A stretch of DNA of 64,000 bases from UBA4742 sp963785815 (GCA_963785815.1 CAWAWN010000003.1:1054001-1118000); one strand, 5' to 3'; shown: positions 26,342 through 36,595, numbered from the stretch's first letter. Translations and numbers: made by a program. The notes: generated by a model not told the origin, from the sequence alone.

Positions 26342-27861
26342 CCACGATCTTTCATAGGGCTGCGTGAGCTGGGCGGCCTGTGGTCACGGTGAGTGGCTGT
26401 AGGGCGTGGCGGAGGCGGTGGAGGGCGGTGAGGAGGGTGGTGGTCCAGGGCCAGGTGCGGTCGAGGTCGAGGCGGCGGCCGTTGGGGGTGGTGCGGGCGG
26501 CGACGTGGAGGAGCCGGTGGCGCAGGGTCTTGGGGGTGGCCCGGCGGAGGGGTCCGGTGAGGCTGATGGTCTGGGCCCAGACGAGTAGGTCGTGGGCGGT
26601 GAAGCAGAGCTGCATCCAGACGTCGTTGTTCACGACGTCGTCGAACGGGAGGTTGGCCAGGCCGCAGGCCTTGGTGTCGCGGATGACTGCCTCGGCTCGG
26701 GCTCGTTGGCGTTGGAACAGCTCGAGGGCGGCGATGTCGAGCTCGTCGAGGTCGGTGATGAACGCGGTGTGGCGCATGCCTTCGACGGTGTCGAACAGGC
26801 TGAGCTGGGCGCCGGGGTGGGGGCGTTCGCGGCGCACGATCACCCGGGTGCCGGTGGGCCAGGCGGTCAGGTCCATCAGGTCGGTGAGTTCGGCGACGTG
26901 GGCCCCGGGACGCGCCCGGCCGTTGCCGTCCACGGCTGGGACCCAGGTGTCGTCGTCGACACAGACGATGGCGTCGCGGACCGCGGCGGTGATCTGGAAC
27001 CCGAGCGAGAAGGCGATGTTGCGGTCCCGGCACTCCTCGACCAGCCAGTGCGAGGTGCCGCCCGCGTCGGCGCGGACGACCAGCTCCTTGGCCGTGTCAT
27101 CGCGGTGGTCACCAGGCCCGTGGCCGGCACGCCAGAGCGCCGGCAGCGCGGCGACCGCGTCGGCGAGGACGACGATGTGGTCGGCGGCGGTGTTGGACCC
27201 GGCGTTGCCCGGTCGCAGCATCCCAGCCAGCACCTCGTTGCAGTCCCCGGCCATGGCCAGCAGCGGGTGATGCCCGTAGGTGCGCTTGTAGGTCGGCGCC
27301 GCGTCCTGCTTGTCGGCCTTGGTGGTCACGATGGTGGCGTCGATGTCGATCACCAACAGCTCCCCGTCGGGCCCCGCACCAGCCGCCCAGGCCCGCTCCC
27401 GGGCTCCGGCCCGAGCCGCGGCGATACCCCGCAGCTCGGCCGGGCCGACCTCGTTGAAGGTCCGCCACACCGTCGGTTCCGAGGCGACCGGGCCGGCCAG
27501 GGCCGGCTGGTTGCGCAGGACAGCAAGGTCCGACAGGCACGTGGCCCCATCGGCCAGGGCCAGGGTCACCTGGGCCACGGTCCGACCCGGGTGGTGACGC
27601 CGCCACGACTGCCCGTCGAACGCCTCGACCAGCCCGCCCGACAGGCCGGTCAGGTCGGCCGCTTCAGCCAGCCACGCCAGACCGGCTCGAGACACCAGCC
27701 CCTCACCGTTGCCCGTCACCGTCCGTGACCGAAACAGCCTGGTACCGTTCATCACGAAAGCCCTCCCGATCTCGGGTTCGATGTCTGTTCAGCGACTCAC
27801 ATCATCCCAGGTCAGGAGGGCTTTTCGCGAGCCCAAACCGCCTCGCTATGAAAGATCGTGG
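26342..27861 (-). mobile_element. IS1380-family insertion sequence
   Basis: Inverted repeats: CCACGATCTTTCATAGGG (26342-26359) and its near-complement ending at 27861 (17 of 18 positions). A CTAA target duplication flanks both sides (26338-26341, 27862-27865). It encodes one transposase. Inserted within partner gene P2. Sharp ends and an intact transposase suggest recent insertion. Confidence 0.9.
26352..27755 (-). CDS. IS1380-family transposase
   Basis: 467 residues, full length. The DDE-group features are LLVIDIDATIVTTKADKQDA with AAPTYKRTYGHHPLLAMAGD (first catalytic Asp and family block), VVRADAGGTSHWLVEECRDR (second Asp) and the late Glu region in RQRARAEAVIRDTKACGLAN. It mobilises the surrounding element by cut-and-paste. 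No frame break. Confidence 0.9.
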   Translation of the reverse strand: MMNGTRLFRSRTVTGNGEGLVSRAGLAWLAEAADLTGLSGGLVEAFDGQSWRRHHPGRTVAQVTLALADGATCLSDLAVLRNQPALAGPVASEPTVWRTFNEVGPAELRGIAAARAGARERAWAAGAGPDGELLVIDIDATIVTTKADKQDAAPTYKRTYGHHPLLAMAGDCNEVLAGMLRPGNAGSNTAADHIVVLADAVAALPALWRAGHGPGDHRDDTAKELVVRADAGGTSHWLVEECRDRNIAFSLGFQITAAVRDAIVCVDDDTWVPAVDGNGRARPGAHVAELTDLMDLTAWPTGTRVIVRRERPHPGAQLSLFDTVEGMRHTAFITDLDELDIAALELFQRQRARAEAVIRDTKACGLANLPFDDVVNNDVWMQLCFTAHDLLVWAQTISLTGPLRRATPKTLRHRLLHVAARTTPNGRRLDLDRTWPWTTTLLTALHRLRHALQPLTVTTGRPAHAAL

Positions 27862-28168
27862 CTAAAGAACAGCCAGACTCCAGCGACCGTCCAAAATGCC
27901 CCGTTCGCTCCAAAGGCGACCAAGACCTCGATCAGGGTGCGGGTTGTCAACTGCTTGCGTGGGGGCGGGGCCCGAAAGATTAGCCAAACCTCACCCGGAA
28001 CTATGAAGACAGACACGCTAACGAAGGCGGCGAACGATCGCGACACCAGCTGCGGAGTGATGGCAATCAATATCAGGCTTACAACGACACCAATTAGCAC
28101 GAGGATGGCGAGGACCCTTCCGGCGCTCAGACGGTGGACGGCGCCGCCCGCGCCGTCCAGCCCGTCAC

Positions 28169-28789
28169 TCACGGGACCCCTTCGTCCCCGCCCGGACCTG
28201 CAGTCGGGTCCCGGCTCGGCCGTGGCACATTTGTGGCACCGCTAATGATCTTGGTGGCCTTCGCGTTGCAGCCCCAGTTCCCCGTCCAAGCCACCATTCC
28301 GAAGGCATACAGCTCGCCCGCATATGGTGATGCAAATGCTCCAAGCGTTGCCCAAGCGAGGCCACCTAGACCCCACACAGCGTAGATTCCGCCCACGCCT
28401 GCAACAAAGAGAGCCCCGCCCAATACGACGACCGCGCCGCTTCGGATCTTGCGTGCGATGGGGCTGGAGTCCGCGAGGCTCACGCAGCCGTCGTGCTTAA
28501 ACGGGTTGTTGAAGCAAAGCCCACCCTGTTCGCTCGCCGCCTGCTGTTGGTTGTGTTCCTTGGTTTGTTGGGCGCAGGATTTGCCGGCGTTGACGCCGAT
28601 GCCGGATGTGTCGCAGTGCCAGCCCATCATGCCGGCCGGGTCGGTGTTGTTGAGCGGGTCACCTTGCACGTATCCGTAGGTTGATCTCGTGGCCGCCTCG
28701 AGGGGGTCTCGGGTGAGGAATGTTCCGGTGGTGGGGTCGTAGATACGAACGACCGACAGCTGGGCGCGTGAGCTCGGCGCGCACGTCAT
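28169..28789 (-). CDS. Detached RHS C-terminal tail 2
   Basis: The ATG at 28789 overlaps the stop of P1 by one base (TGATG). After a 13-residue lead it reads VRIYDPTTGTFLTRDPLEAA and RSTYGYVQGDPLNNTDPAGM, the end of an RHS core. The tail that follows has several Cys (CDTSG, CAQQT, CFNN), a hydrophobic pair (AVVVLGGALFVAGVGGIYAV, GLGGLAWATLGAFASPYAG), the conserved late Cys and TNVPRPSRDP. 206 residues. Like tail 3 it has no export signal and no YD repeats. Its stop overlaps the start of P2. Confidence 0.75.
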   Translation of the reverse strand: MTCAPSSRAQLSVVRIYDPTTGTFLTRDPLEAATRSTYGYVQGDPLNNTDPAGMMGWHCDTSGIGVNAGKSCAQQTKEHNQQQAASEQGGLCFNNPFKHDGCVSLADSSPIARKIRSGAVVVLGGALFVAGVGGIYAVWGLGGLAWATLGAFASPYAGELYAFGMVAWTGNWGCNAKATKIISGATNVPRPSRDPTAGPGGDEGVP

Positions 28790-29277
28790 CAGCGCAGTCC
28801 ACGAGGGGGCGGAGGCAGCGCTGGCTTCTCTCCGCTCGTGGAGGTGCCCCGGTTACGCCACGCCATCTTCGCCAGCCAAGCTCCCGTGCACAGGAAGAAG
28901 ACCCCTGGGACCTCGAGCGCTCCCCCCCAAGGGGTGAACGGGCGGGAATAGGTGATCGAGGCCGCGCCGCCGCCGAACAGGGCCGCTCCGAGCAGGAACG
29001 TGAACATGGCGCCCCCGATCAGATCCTGTTGCGCCCGGTGATAGCCGGGGGGTGCGTCACAGCGCACCACAATCCATACCCCGACCGGGAACATGAAACC
29101 CGACATGATCAAGGAGAGGATGACGCGAGCGGGAAACACGTCGCCATGGACGACGAGTTCGCGGCCTATCAGGCCGCAGGCGACGAACCACGCCACGCCG
29201 ATCACAAGGAAGCCGGCGAAGATCATCGGCCCGGTCGGCCTCCACTTGTCGCCTCGCTCCGGACTACGTGGCTTCAT
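28789..29277 (-). CDS. Partner P1: four-helix membrane protein following the full RHS gene
   Basis: The ATG at 29277 lies four bases after the RHS stop. 162 residues with four helices and the family motif FMFPVGVWIVVRCDAPPG between helices 2 and 3; the charged C-terminus (SGEKPALPPPPRGLR) is cytoplasmic if the N-terminus is. It is in the classic immunity position directly after an RHS tail. Immunity is inferred from position and coupling, not from known homology. Intact. Confidence 0.7.
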   Translation of the reverse strand: MKPRSPERGDKWRPTGPMIFAGFLVIGVAWFVACGLIGRELVVHGDVFPARVILSLIMSGFMFPVGVWIVVRCDAPPGYHRAQQDLIGGAMFTFLLGAALFGGGAASITYSRPFTPWGGALEVPGVFFLCTGAWLAKMAWRNRGTSTSGEKPALPPPPRGLR

Positions 29278-29281
29278 GGCA

Positions 29282-32200
29282 TCAGTTGCCGTAGATGCCG
29301 GGCGGCGGGTTCGGGTCGACCGGCCCACTGTCGCCCGGCGGGGCAGGGCGCTGTGGCCGAGGCACCCCCGCGCTCGCCCCGATGATGTTCGTCAGGGTCG
29401 AACTACAACCGAAGAGCCATGAGTAGCCGACCGCGAAACCCTCCACGGCATTGGGAAGCGCTATCAATCCGGTGAGGCCGAGCGCCTGCCACTGGGGCCC
29501 GGTGAAGGGAAGAAGCTCAACCAGGACCCCCCCGCTTGCCACGACGAGGGCGCCCCCGGCGATAAAGACGGCGCCGATGCCGATGTCTCGGGCCGCTGGG
29601 TAGGCGTCGGCGAGGCTCTGGGTTCCGGCAGGGCAGCTGACGTGTATGGTGCAGAACCCGACCGAGTTGGTCGCGTCTTTGGGACAGGTCACATGGATGA
29701 CGCAGTTCGCGGTCCCGCTCGTCGCGACCGACACGGTCGTGTTCACGATCCTGCAAACCATCCCACACAAGCCCAGCGGGTCGAGATCGTTGAGCGGGTT
29801 GTTGTCGACGTAGCCATACGGCGATCGGGTGATCGCGTCGAGCGGGTCTCGGGTGAGGAACTGAGCGGTGGTGGGGTCGTAGAAGCGGGTGTGGTCGTAT
29901 TGGTAGCCGGTTTCGGGGTCGGTGTAGTTGCCGGCGTATTGGTAGGGGGTGGCGACCGCACTGCTTCCTGGTGCAAGTTGGCCGTAGGGGTTGTAGGTGT
30001 AGGTGGCGATGGTGGCGCCGGTGCTGTCGGTGAGGGCTCGGGTAGAGCCGAGTTGGTCGTGGTGGAGGTAGTAGATGGAGTTGTCGGGGTTGATTTGTTC
30101 GATGGGGAGCCCGTCGGGTCCCCAGATGTAGTTGGTGGTGGCGCTGCTGGTCGTTTCTTGGAGGGTTTCGGGGAGGGGGTCGGCCGTGTCGGTGGTGTAG
30201 TGGGTTGTGGTTCCGTCGGGGCCGGTCTTTTGGGTGCGGGTGCCGTCGCCGTTGTAGGTGTAGTTCCAGGTTTGGTCGGCGGCGGTGTACCAGCCTTCGA
30301 TGTCGATGGTGAGGTTGACGGCGCTCCAGGCGTCGGTGAGTTCGATGTTGCCGTCGGTGCCGACGGGGATGATGGCTTCTAGCGATTGGGTGTCGCCGGT
30401 GTTGAACACGAGGTTGAGCCCGGTGCCGCCGCCGGTGGTGGAGGAGGCTTGGAGGAGCCCGCTGGCGGGGGGGTCGTCGACGGTGATGTTGGCCATGACG
30501 GCTTTGACGCCGGTGGAGGGGATGGTGGCTTGGCCGGCGACCGTGACGGTCATGGAGGTGTTGGCGGCCAGGGTGGTGCACGGTGACGGGTCACAGGTGC
30601 CGGTCCCGGTGGTGGTGTCGAGGACCCGGACCGGGTCGCTGGGCGCGTAGACGTCGGCGGTGGTCGACCCGTTGGAGATCCAGCCCTCCACCGATGCGAG
30701 GACCGTGGCGGTGGACCCTGAGTAGTTCAAGATGGTGATCTGGCCGGTGGATGAGACGGGGACGATGTCGAGGCCAGCGCCAGCCTGGATGTCGTTGTGG
30801 ACCACCATGGGGTCGGGTGGCGCGCTGGTCCCGGTGGGGTAGGCGACCAGCGCCCCCGAGGCGGTGGTGTTGATGGCGTCCATGTTCAACGCCACCGCCG
30901 AGATACCGCTGGTGGGGACACCGCCCTGGCCGGTGACTTGCACGGTGAGGGTGCCCAGGGCGGGAATGTCGGTGCACTGGGTGGGCGAGGTCGGGCATTC
31001 GCCCGTTTGGCCCGATGACCCGGTGGCCAAGATGGTGGTCGGGTTGACCGGGGTGAACTCGCCGCCCGTGTCACCGGTGGGCGCCGCGTACCAGCCCTCG
31101 ACCAGCACTGACAGGTTGGGGTTGCCGCCGGACACGTCGACGTTGATCTTGCCGTCGGTTCCGAGTTTGGTGATCACCAGGTTCGACGCCCCCTGCCCCG
31201 ACTGGTACGCCACATTCGGGGTGGAGCCGGCACTGCCATCGGAGCGGTAGACGGTGGCAGTGCCGGCCGCGGTTGATCCCGACGTGTAGACGGTCAAGGC
31301 TACCGCGGCCACCCCGCTGGTCGGGATGCCACCTTGACCGGCGACGGTGACCGTCGCGGTGCCCGACACCGCGGTGGCCGTGTAGATGGTCGACGGGGTG
31401 ACCGACGTGTACTGGCCCGAGTTCGCCTGGGTCAGGTCGGGCACCGTGGCCGACACCATCCGGTCGGCCTGGTCATAGCCGTAGGCGGAACCGGGACCTG
31501 ACACCGGTGTGGCCGACGTGCGGTTCCCGCTGTCGTCATAGCCATAGGTGGTGGCGTCGGTGGGATGGGTGGCGGTCGCGCAACTCGACGCGTTGTCGGT
31601 ACCGCTGGCCCCGGAAGGCGATTGCCAGCACAACTGGTTGGCCACGTCATAACCCGACCTGGGCCCGGTGGCGAGGCGGGTCAGGTTGTCGGCGGTGTCA
31701 TAACCGTAGTTCGACGATCCCGACGGGCTCGACGAACACGCCGAGGTATCCGACGCGTTCGAGGTGACACTGGACGGGTTGGACCAGCACAGCTGATCGA
31801 TCGAGCTGTACCCGTAGGTGTCAGTGGCGTCACCGGCCATCCCGGTCTGGGACTGCGAAGACAACGACCCGTCATCGAGTCGCCCGTAGGTGAAGCTGGC
31901 GGTGGTGGTCGCCCCTTGCGCGTAGGCGATGGATTTGAGCTGGTCGGCGTTGTCGAAGTTGAACGTGTCGATGTTGCCGGTCGAGGTCGGGTAGGTGATC
32001 GTGTGTTCGTTGCTGTTGGCGTCGTAGCCGAAGTTGGTCGTGTGGGCGTTCCAGTCCGTCACGCTCGTCCACCGGCCCGCCTGGTCATAGCCCCGGGTCA
32101 CACACCGTGTCCCGGTGGTGCAGTTGCCGCCCGGGTAGGCGATCTTGCGGAGCAGAGACAGGTCGTCGTAGGTGTAGCCGACCGTGTTGGCGTTCCCGTC

Positions 32201-35086
32201 GGTGGCCGAGGTCAGGTTGCCCAGCGAATCCCACGACCACTTCGACTCGCCGGTCCCGTCTCTCATCGTAATGCGGTTCCCGTACGCGTCGTAGCCGAGG
32301 TCCGACACGGCCGGGGTGGCCGTGCCCGCGTTCGTCGAATACGAGATTCCCGATAGGTAGCCGGTCGTGGGGTCGTAGCTGTAGGTGGTGCAGTGGATCG
32401 TCGGTGTGGCCAGGCAGTTCCCGCCGGGTGACTGGTCCGAGGTCATGTCGCCGTCGATGTTGTAGCCGTAGGTCTCGGTGTGGCCGAGCGGGTCGACCAC
32501 CGTCTGCAGCCGGCCGAGCGGGTCGTAGTTGTAGGTGGTGGCGTTGCCGGCCCCGTCGGTCTGGGTTTCCAGGGACCCGTCGGGCCAGTAGTCCGTGTGG
32601 CTGGTCGACGCCCCGGGCCGGTCGGTTTCGTTCTGCTGGTCGGCGTCGTCGTACTTGTAGATCGTCTGGTTGTTGTTGGCGTCGGTGGTCGAGGTGGTGT
32701 TGCCGTCGGGGTCGTAGCTGGTCTTGGTGATGTTCCCGTTGGGGTCGGTGACCTGGGTGACTTGTCCGAATCCGTTGGTCAGGTAGTTGTAGGTGTAGGC
32801 CGACGATGGTGGTGGGTCGGTGTTGCCCTTCGGGGTGGTCATCGACTGGATTCGACCGACAAGGTCATAGGACCAGGTGGTCTCTTCGTTGAGCGGGGCC
32901 GGGTCGGTCATCGACGTTTCGAGCCCGGTGTGCGGATCGTAGGTGTAGGTCCAGGTGTTGGTGTCGGGGTCGACCATGGAGGTGACGTCCGTTGGATGTG
33001 ACGAGTCGTCATGGTTGTACTGGACCGTTCGAGATCCTGACGAAGCGCCCGTCTGGGTGTCGATGATCGGTGTGTCCACGCTCGTGACCACGTCCGGGTG
33101 GCCGGAAAGGTCGTGCTTGTAGGCGGTCGTGGTCGGGTGTGACGATTGGGCTGCCTGGGTGACGGTCGCAGGCAGGTTCTCGCCGGTGTAGGTGTAGGTG
33201 GTCTCCACCCCAGCCCGGTTGGTTGCCGTCTCGACGTTGCCGTCGTCGTAGTAGCTGGTCTGGGACAACACCGTGTGGTCTTGGTCGGTCACCTCGGTCA
33301 CACCGGCGGTGACCGGGTCGTACTGGTAGTTCAACGTGTCTGCCCAGGTGGTCCCATAACCGCGGGTCTGGGCGGACAACAACCCCGCCGGGCTGTAGTA
33401 GTCCACCGTCACGTTCCCTTTCGGGTCGGTGACCTTGGTGGCGCTGGGGATCGACGTGTAGTCGAACCAGGTCGAACGATTGTCCTGGTCGGTCTGTTCG
33501 GTGACCCGCCCCGAGCTGTCATAGACGTTGGTGACCATCTTGGCGTTACCGCCCGGGGCGGACTGGGCCGGGTCCTCCATGGTGTGGAGCAGATGCCCGC
33601 TGTAGTAGTTGAAGTTCCAGACACCCTGGTCGACGTCGGTGACCTTCGTCAGGTCTCCGCCGGTGTAGTCGTAGTCGACCTCCCGGCCGGCCGGGTCCAC
33701 GATCGAGGTGATGTGCGAGCCCGTCCAATACACGGCCAGGGAGTCACCCGCTGAATCCGTGACCGAGGACAGTTCCCCACTCGTGTAGCCCAAGGTGGTG
33801 GTGTAGTCGTCCACTGTCGTAGTCGACGTCAGCTGCCATGACGCGTTGTAGCTGTACGTGTCCTGTTTGTCGGCCACCATCGTCCAAGTACCGTCGCCGT
33901 TATGGGTGAGCGTGGCGGTCATGCGAGGAGCCGCGGGGAGATAACCGCCCGAGCCGTCCGGCTCGAACGAGATCTGCGCGCCCCCCGCGCACGACACTGT
34001 CACATCCCCGGTACCGCTATCGACCGACAACCCCTCGAGCCAGTTCGAGGTCCAGCCGTAGCCAAACGGCCCGTCGGTCGCCGCGAAAATCGAGTTGTAC
34101 GTCCGCGCCGTCGACAACCCGACCCCCCGACCCGGGATACTCAGATCAGTTTGAGTCTCATAGAAGTTGCCATCCGCAGTGTCAACCGGGTCGCCGGCCA
34201 CGTGACGGCCAGCACCCGCATGCTTGTCCGCCAAGGTTGAGCAATGACCCGCCGTCTCCTGTTTCGTCAACCCGCCGCCGACCAACCCGTCCCCCAGGGC
34301 AGCAACCTGCCCCGCGTCCATTCCATAATTGAACAACTCGACATCCGCCATATCACCGCGAAACGTACGATCAGTATTCGCGGTAGATTTGCCGATCATC
34401 TCCCCCGCCTGATTCGGATATCCGCCGGCAGTGCAGTCGGTGTACGTCGTCGACAGTCCATCCGCGTCCGAAGCCCGGCTCACCCCATCGACATACAAAG
34501 TGAGCGTCGCATTCTGGCGAGACAGCACCAGATCATGCCACTTCCCATCAGTCAATAGGGGGCTGCCGTCGGGAAGCTTACTGGTCGTATCATTCACATA
34601 GTGGTGCGTGCCACCAGCGTAAAGATCACCGTTCGCGTAGCCGTGGGTGATATCAAGAACAACACCGGAACCTGAGTCCCATCAAACAACATTATAGACG
34701 CTGGCTATTGCATCCGTAGCGTTCGTCAACCTCACCCACGCACTGAACGTAACATCGCCGGCGATCTTCAAACTGTCATCCGAGGGACACACCGCCGCTC
34801 CGCCATCATCCAAATGGACTGCGGTCCCCCCGATCGGTGGCCCGGGCGCTCCGAACTCATAGTTCGTCCCCTGCGACTGGCCTGGGCCGAACGACAAGCC
34901 ATTCCCGCCCACCGAATCCGCCAACGAACCATCCATCTTCCACCATGCCACCGGCCCCGCCCCCGACGCACCCGCCCAGCGAACCGTCAAAGGGAAACCC
35001 AGCCCCGCAACGCCTGCCACCAGCGGCAACAACGAACCAACGACCGCTACCACCGTGAACACGGCCACACGACGAACAACACGCAC
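29282..35086 (-). CDS. Secreted RHS/YD-repeat protein with LamG domain (in-frame TGA at codon 135)
   Basis: A GTG at 35086 after GGAAGGGG opens a signal/anchor helix (VAVFTVVAVVGSLLPLVAGV). A LamG-like domain follows (WWKMDGSLADSVGGNGLSFG, then KWHDLVLSRQNATLTLYVDG), interrupted by an in-frame TGA at 34682-34684. Next is a DUF6531-like block (GDPVDTADGNFYETQTDLSI, GVGLSTARTYNS), then more than 30 YD repeats (YDPxGxx, YxYDxxGR). Three modules with IPTSGVxAV and VEGWY lie at 30270-31420, followed by the RHS core (YYLHHDQLGSTRALTDSTGA, FYDPTTAQFLTRDPL) and a hydrophobic tail ending GVPRPQRPAPPG. The YD shell normally encloses a C-terminal effector for delivery to other cells. The stop codon may be real inactivation or a base error. 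Confidence 0.85.
30270..31420 (-). repeat. Three ~125-residue IPxxGV/GWY modules within the RHS protein
   Basis: Each module has VTVAGQGGIPTSGVAAVALT or a variant (QGGVPTSGISAVALNM, QATIPSTGVKAVMANI), then a hydrophobic core with 'DGxIxI' and the end LVEGWYAAP, VEGWISNG or IEGWYTAA. They lie between the last YD repeats and the RHS core. Similar modules are common in secreted actinobacterial proteins, but here they interrupt the YD shell. They probably form beta-sandwich domains on the surface of the shell. Confidence 0.7.
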
Positions 35087-35151
35087 CCGACTGCCCCTTC
35101 CCCCACGCCTCGACCCGATCGAGGCACGAATACCATACGGCCGGTGAACCG

Positions 35152-36580
35152 GGACTGTCCGGGTAACGGTGTAACTGGCGCTGGCGGCTGTCATTGATCT
35201 GTCGGAAAGAGTCGGCCGTCGAAGGTGACGGCGAACGCGTTGAGTGCGGGCTTCCATCGGTTCATCCATCTCTCGGCGCCTCGGCCCGTGGGGTCGAGGC
35301 TACGCACGACAAGGTAGAGGCACTTGAGGGCGGCTTGCTCGTTGGGGAAGTGTCCCCGGGCTCGGGTGGCACGTCGCATGCGGGCGTGCAGGCTCTCGAT
35401 GGCGTTGGTGCTGTAGATGACCCGGCGCACCTCGACGGGATAGTCGAGGAACGGCACGAACTCGGCCCAGGCTCCGTCCCAGAGGGTGCGGATGGCGGGG
35501 TAGCGCTCGGCCCACTCGTCGTAGAACTCGGTGAGGCGGGCTCGGGCGTCGTCTTCGTTGATCGCGGTGTACACGGGCCGCAGTCGTCGGGCCATGGCGT
35601 CCCAGTGTTGGCGGGCCGCGAAGCGGAAGGTGTTGCGGATCAGGTGCAGCACGCAGGTCTGGACGATGGCGTCGGGCCAGGTGGCGGCGATGGCGTCGGG
35701 CAGGCCGCGCAGGCCGTCGCACACCACGATGCACACGTCGGCGACGCCGCGGTTGCGGACCTCGGTCAACACCGCGAGCCAGAACTTGGCGCCTTCGCCG
35801 CCGGCGGAGGGCCAGATGCCGAGAATGTCGCGTTTGCCGTCGACGCTGACGCCGATGGCGCAGTAGAAGGCCCGGTTGGCGACCTGGCCGTCGCGGACCT
35901 TCACGTGGATCGCGTCTATGAAGATCACGGGGTAGACCCGATCCAGTGGCCGCACCAGCCAGTCGCCCATCTCCTCGACGACCGCGTCGGTGATCTTGCT
36001 GATCGTCTCGCGCGACACCTCCGTGCCGTACACCTCGGCCAGGTGCGCGGAGATCTCCCCGGTGGTGAGACCCTTCGCGCACAGCGACAACACCATGGCG
36101 TCGACGCCTTCGAGGCGCCGCTGACGTTTGCGCACCGTCTTCGGCTCAAAGGACCCGTCGCGGTCGCGGGGCACGTCGATCTCGACGGGGCCGACCTCGG
36201 TGATCACCGTCTTCGAACGGGTCCCGTTGCGCGAGTTCCCGCCGTCGCGGCCGGCCGGGTCGTGCTTGTCATAGCCGAGATGCTCGGCCATCTCGACCTC
36301 GAGACCCAGCTCGAGCACCTGCCTGGTGAGCTCAGCCAGCAGCCCGCCCGGGCCGACCAGACCCACCCCGGTCGCCTGCGCCTCCTCCACCAGCCGAGCC
36401 GCCAGCTCGACCCGAGCATCTCCACCCGGATCCGCCGGCGGTGCCAACACCACCGTCACCGGCGGCTCAGCGTCTACCGTCACTTCAGACACCTCGGTCA
36501 CTGCCTGTCCTCTCGGGCCAGACCCCGCTCGGGGACCAGCCTGTCAGGCCAGACCAGTTACACCGTTGATCGGACACTCC
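35152..36580 (-). mobile_element. IS256-family insertion sequence
   Basis: Inverted repeats: GGACTGTCCGGGTAACGGTG at 35152 and, in reverse complement at the right end, GGAGTGTCCGATCAACGGTG (ending 36580); both continue TAACTGG. CGGTGAACCG flanks both sides (35142-35151 and 36581-36590), a target duplication of 8-10 bp typical of the family. Inserted between the relaxase stop and the RHS start, so it disrupts neither frame but separates the RHS gene from upstream transcription. Confidence 0.9.
35191..36501 (-). CDS. IS256-family transposase (Transposase_mut)
   Basis: 436 residues. Motifs: LGYDKHDPAGRDGGNSRNGT, VPRDRDGSFEPKTVRKRQRR, YPVIFIDAIHVKVRDGQVAN (first Asp), DVCIVVCDGLRGLPDAIAAT (second Asp) and RVIYSTNAIESLHARMRRAT (Glu), the full DDE set. 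Full length with no break, so probably active. Confidence 0.95.
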   Translation of the reverse strand: MTEVSEVTVDAEPPVTVVLAPPADPGGDARVELAARLVEEAQATGVGLVGPGGLLAELTRQVLELGLEVEMAEHLGYDKHDPAGRDGGNSRNGTRSKTVITEVGPVEIDVPRDRDGSFEPKTVRKRQRRLEGVDAMVLSLCAKGLTTGEISAHLAEVYGTEVSRETISKITDAVVEEMGDWLVRPLDRVYPVIFIDAIHVKVRDGQVANRAFYCAIGVSVDGKRDILGIWPSAGGEGAKFWLAVLTEVRNRGVADVCIVVCDGLRGLPDAIAATWPDAIVQTCVLHLIRNTFRFAARQHWDAMARRLRPVYTAINEDDARARLTEFYDEWAERYPAIRTLWDGAWAEFVPFLDYPVEVRRVIYSTNAIESLHARMRRATRARGHFPNEQAALKCLYLVVRSLDPTGRGAERWMNRWKPALNAFAVTFDGRLFPTDQ

Positions 36581-36595
36581 CGGTGAACCGGGCGG

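Larger units (their letters stand above)
26217..28172 (-). pseudogene. Partner P2: four-helix membrane protein split by an IS1380 element
   Basis: The gene starts at a GTG at 28172 overlapping the tail 2 stop (GTGA). The first part runs through FIVPGEVWLIFRAPPPRK to VAGVWLFFS, where the IS1380 element interrupts. Excising it with one 4-bp target copy rejoins SANPAQAAAAPIFLLGVAFL and LIRHLLVRDWATDEV and the TGA at 26217-26219, which overlaps the tail 3 start. The restored protein is about 143 residues with four helices and is clearly homologous to P1 and P3. The perfect in-frame repair shows the gene was intact before insertion. Confidence 0.8.
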
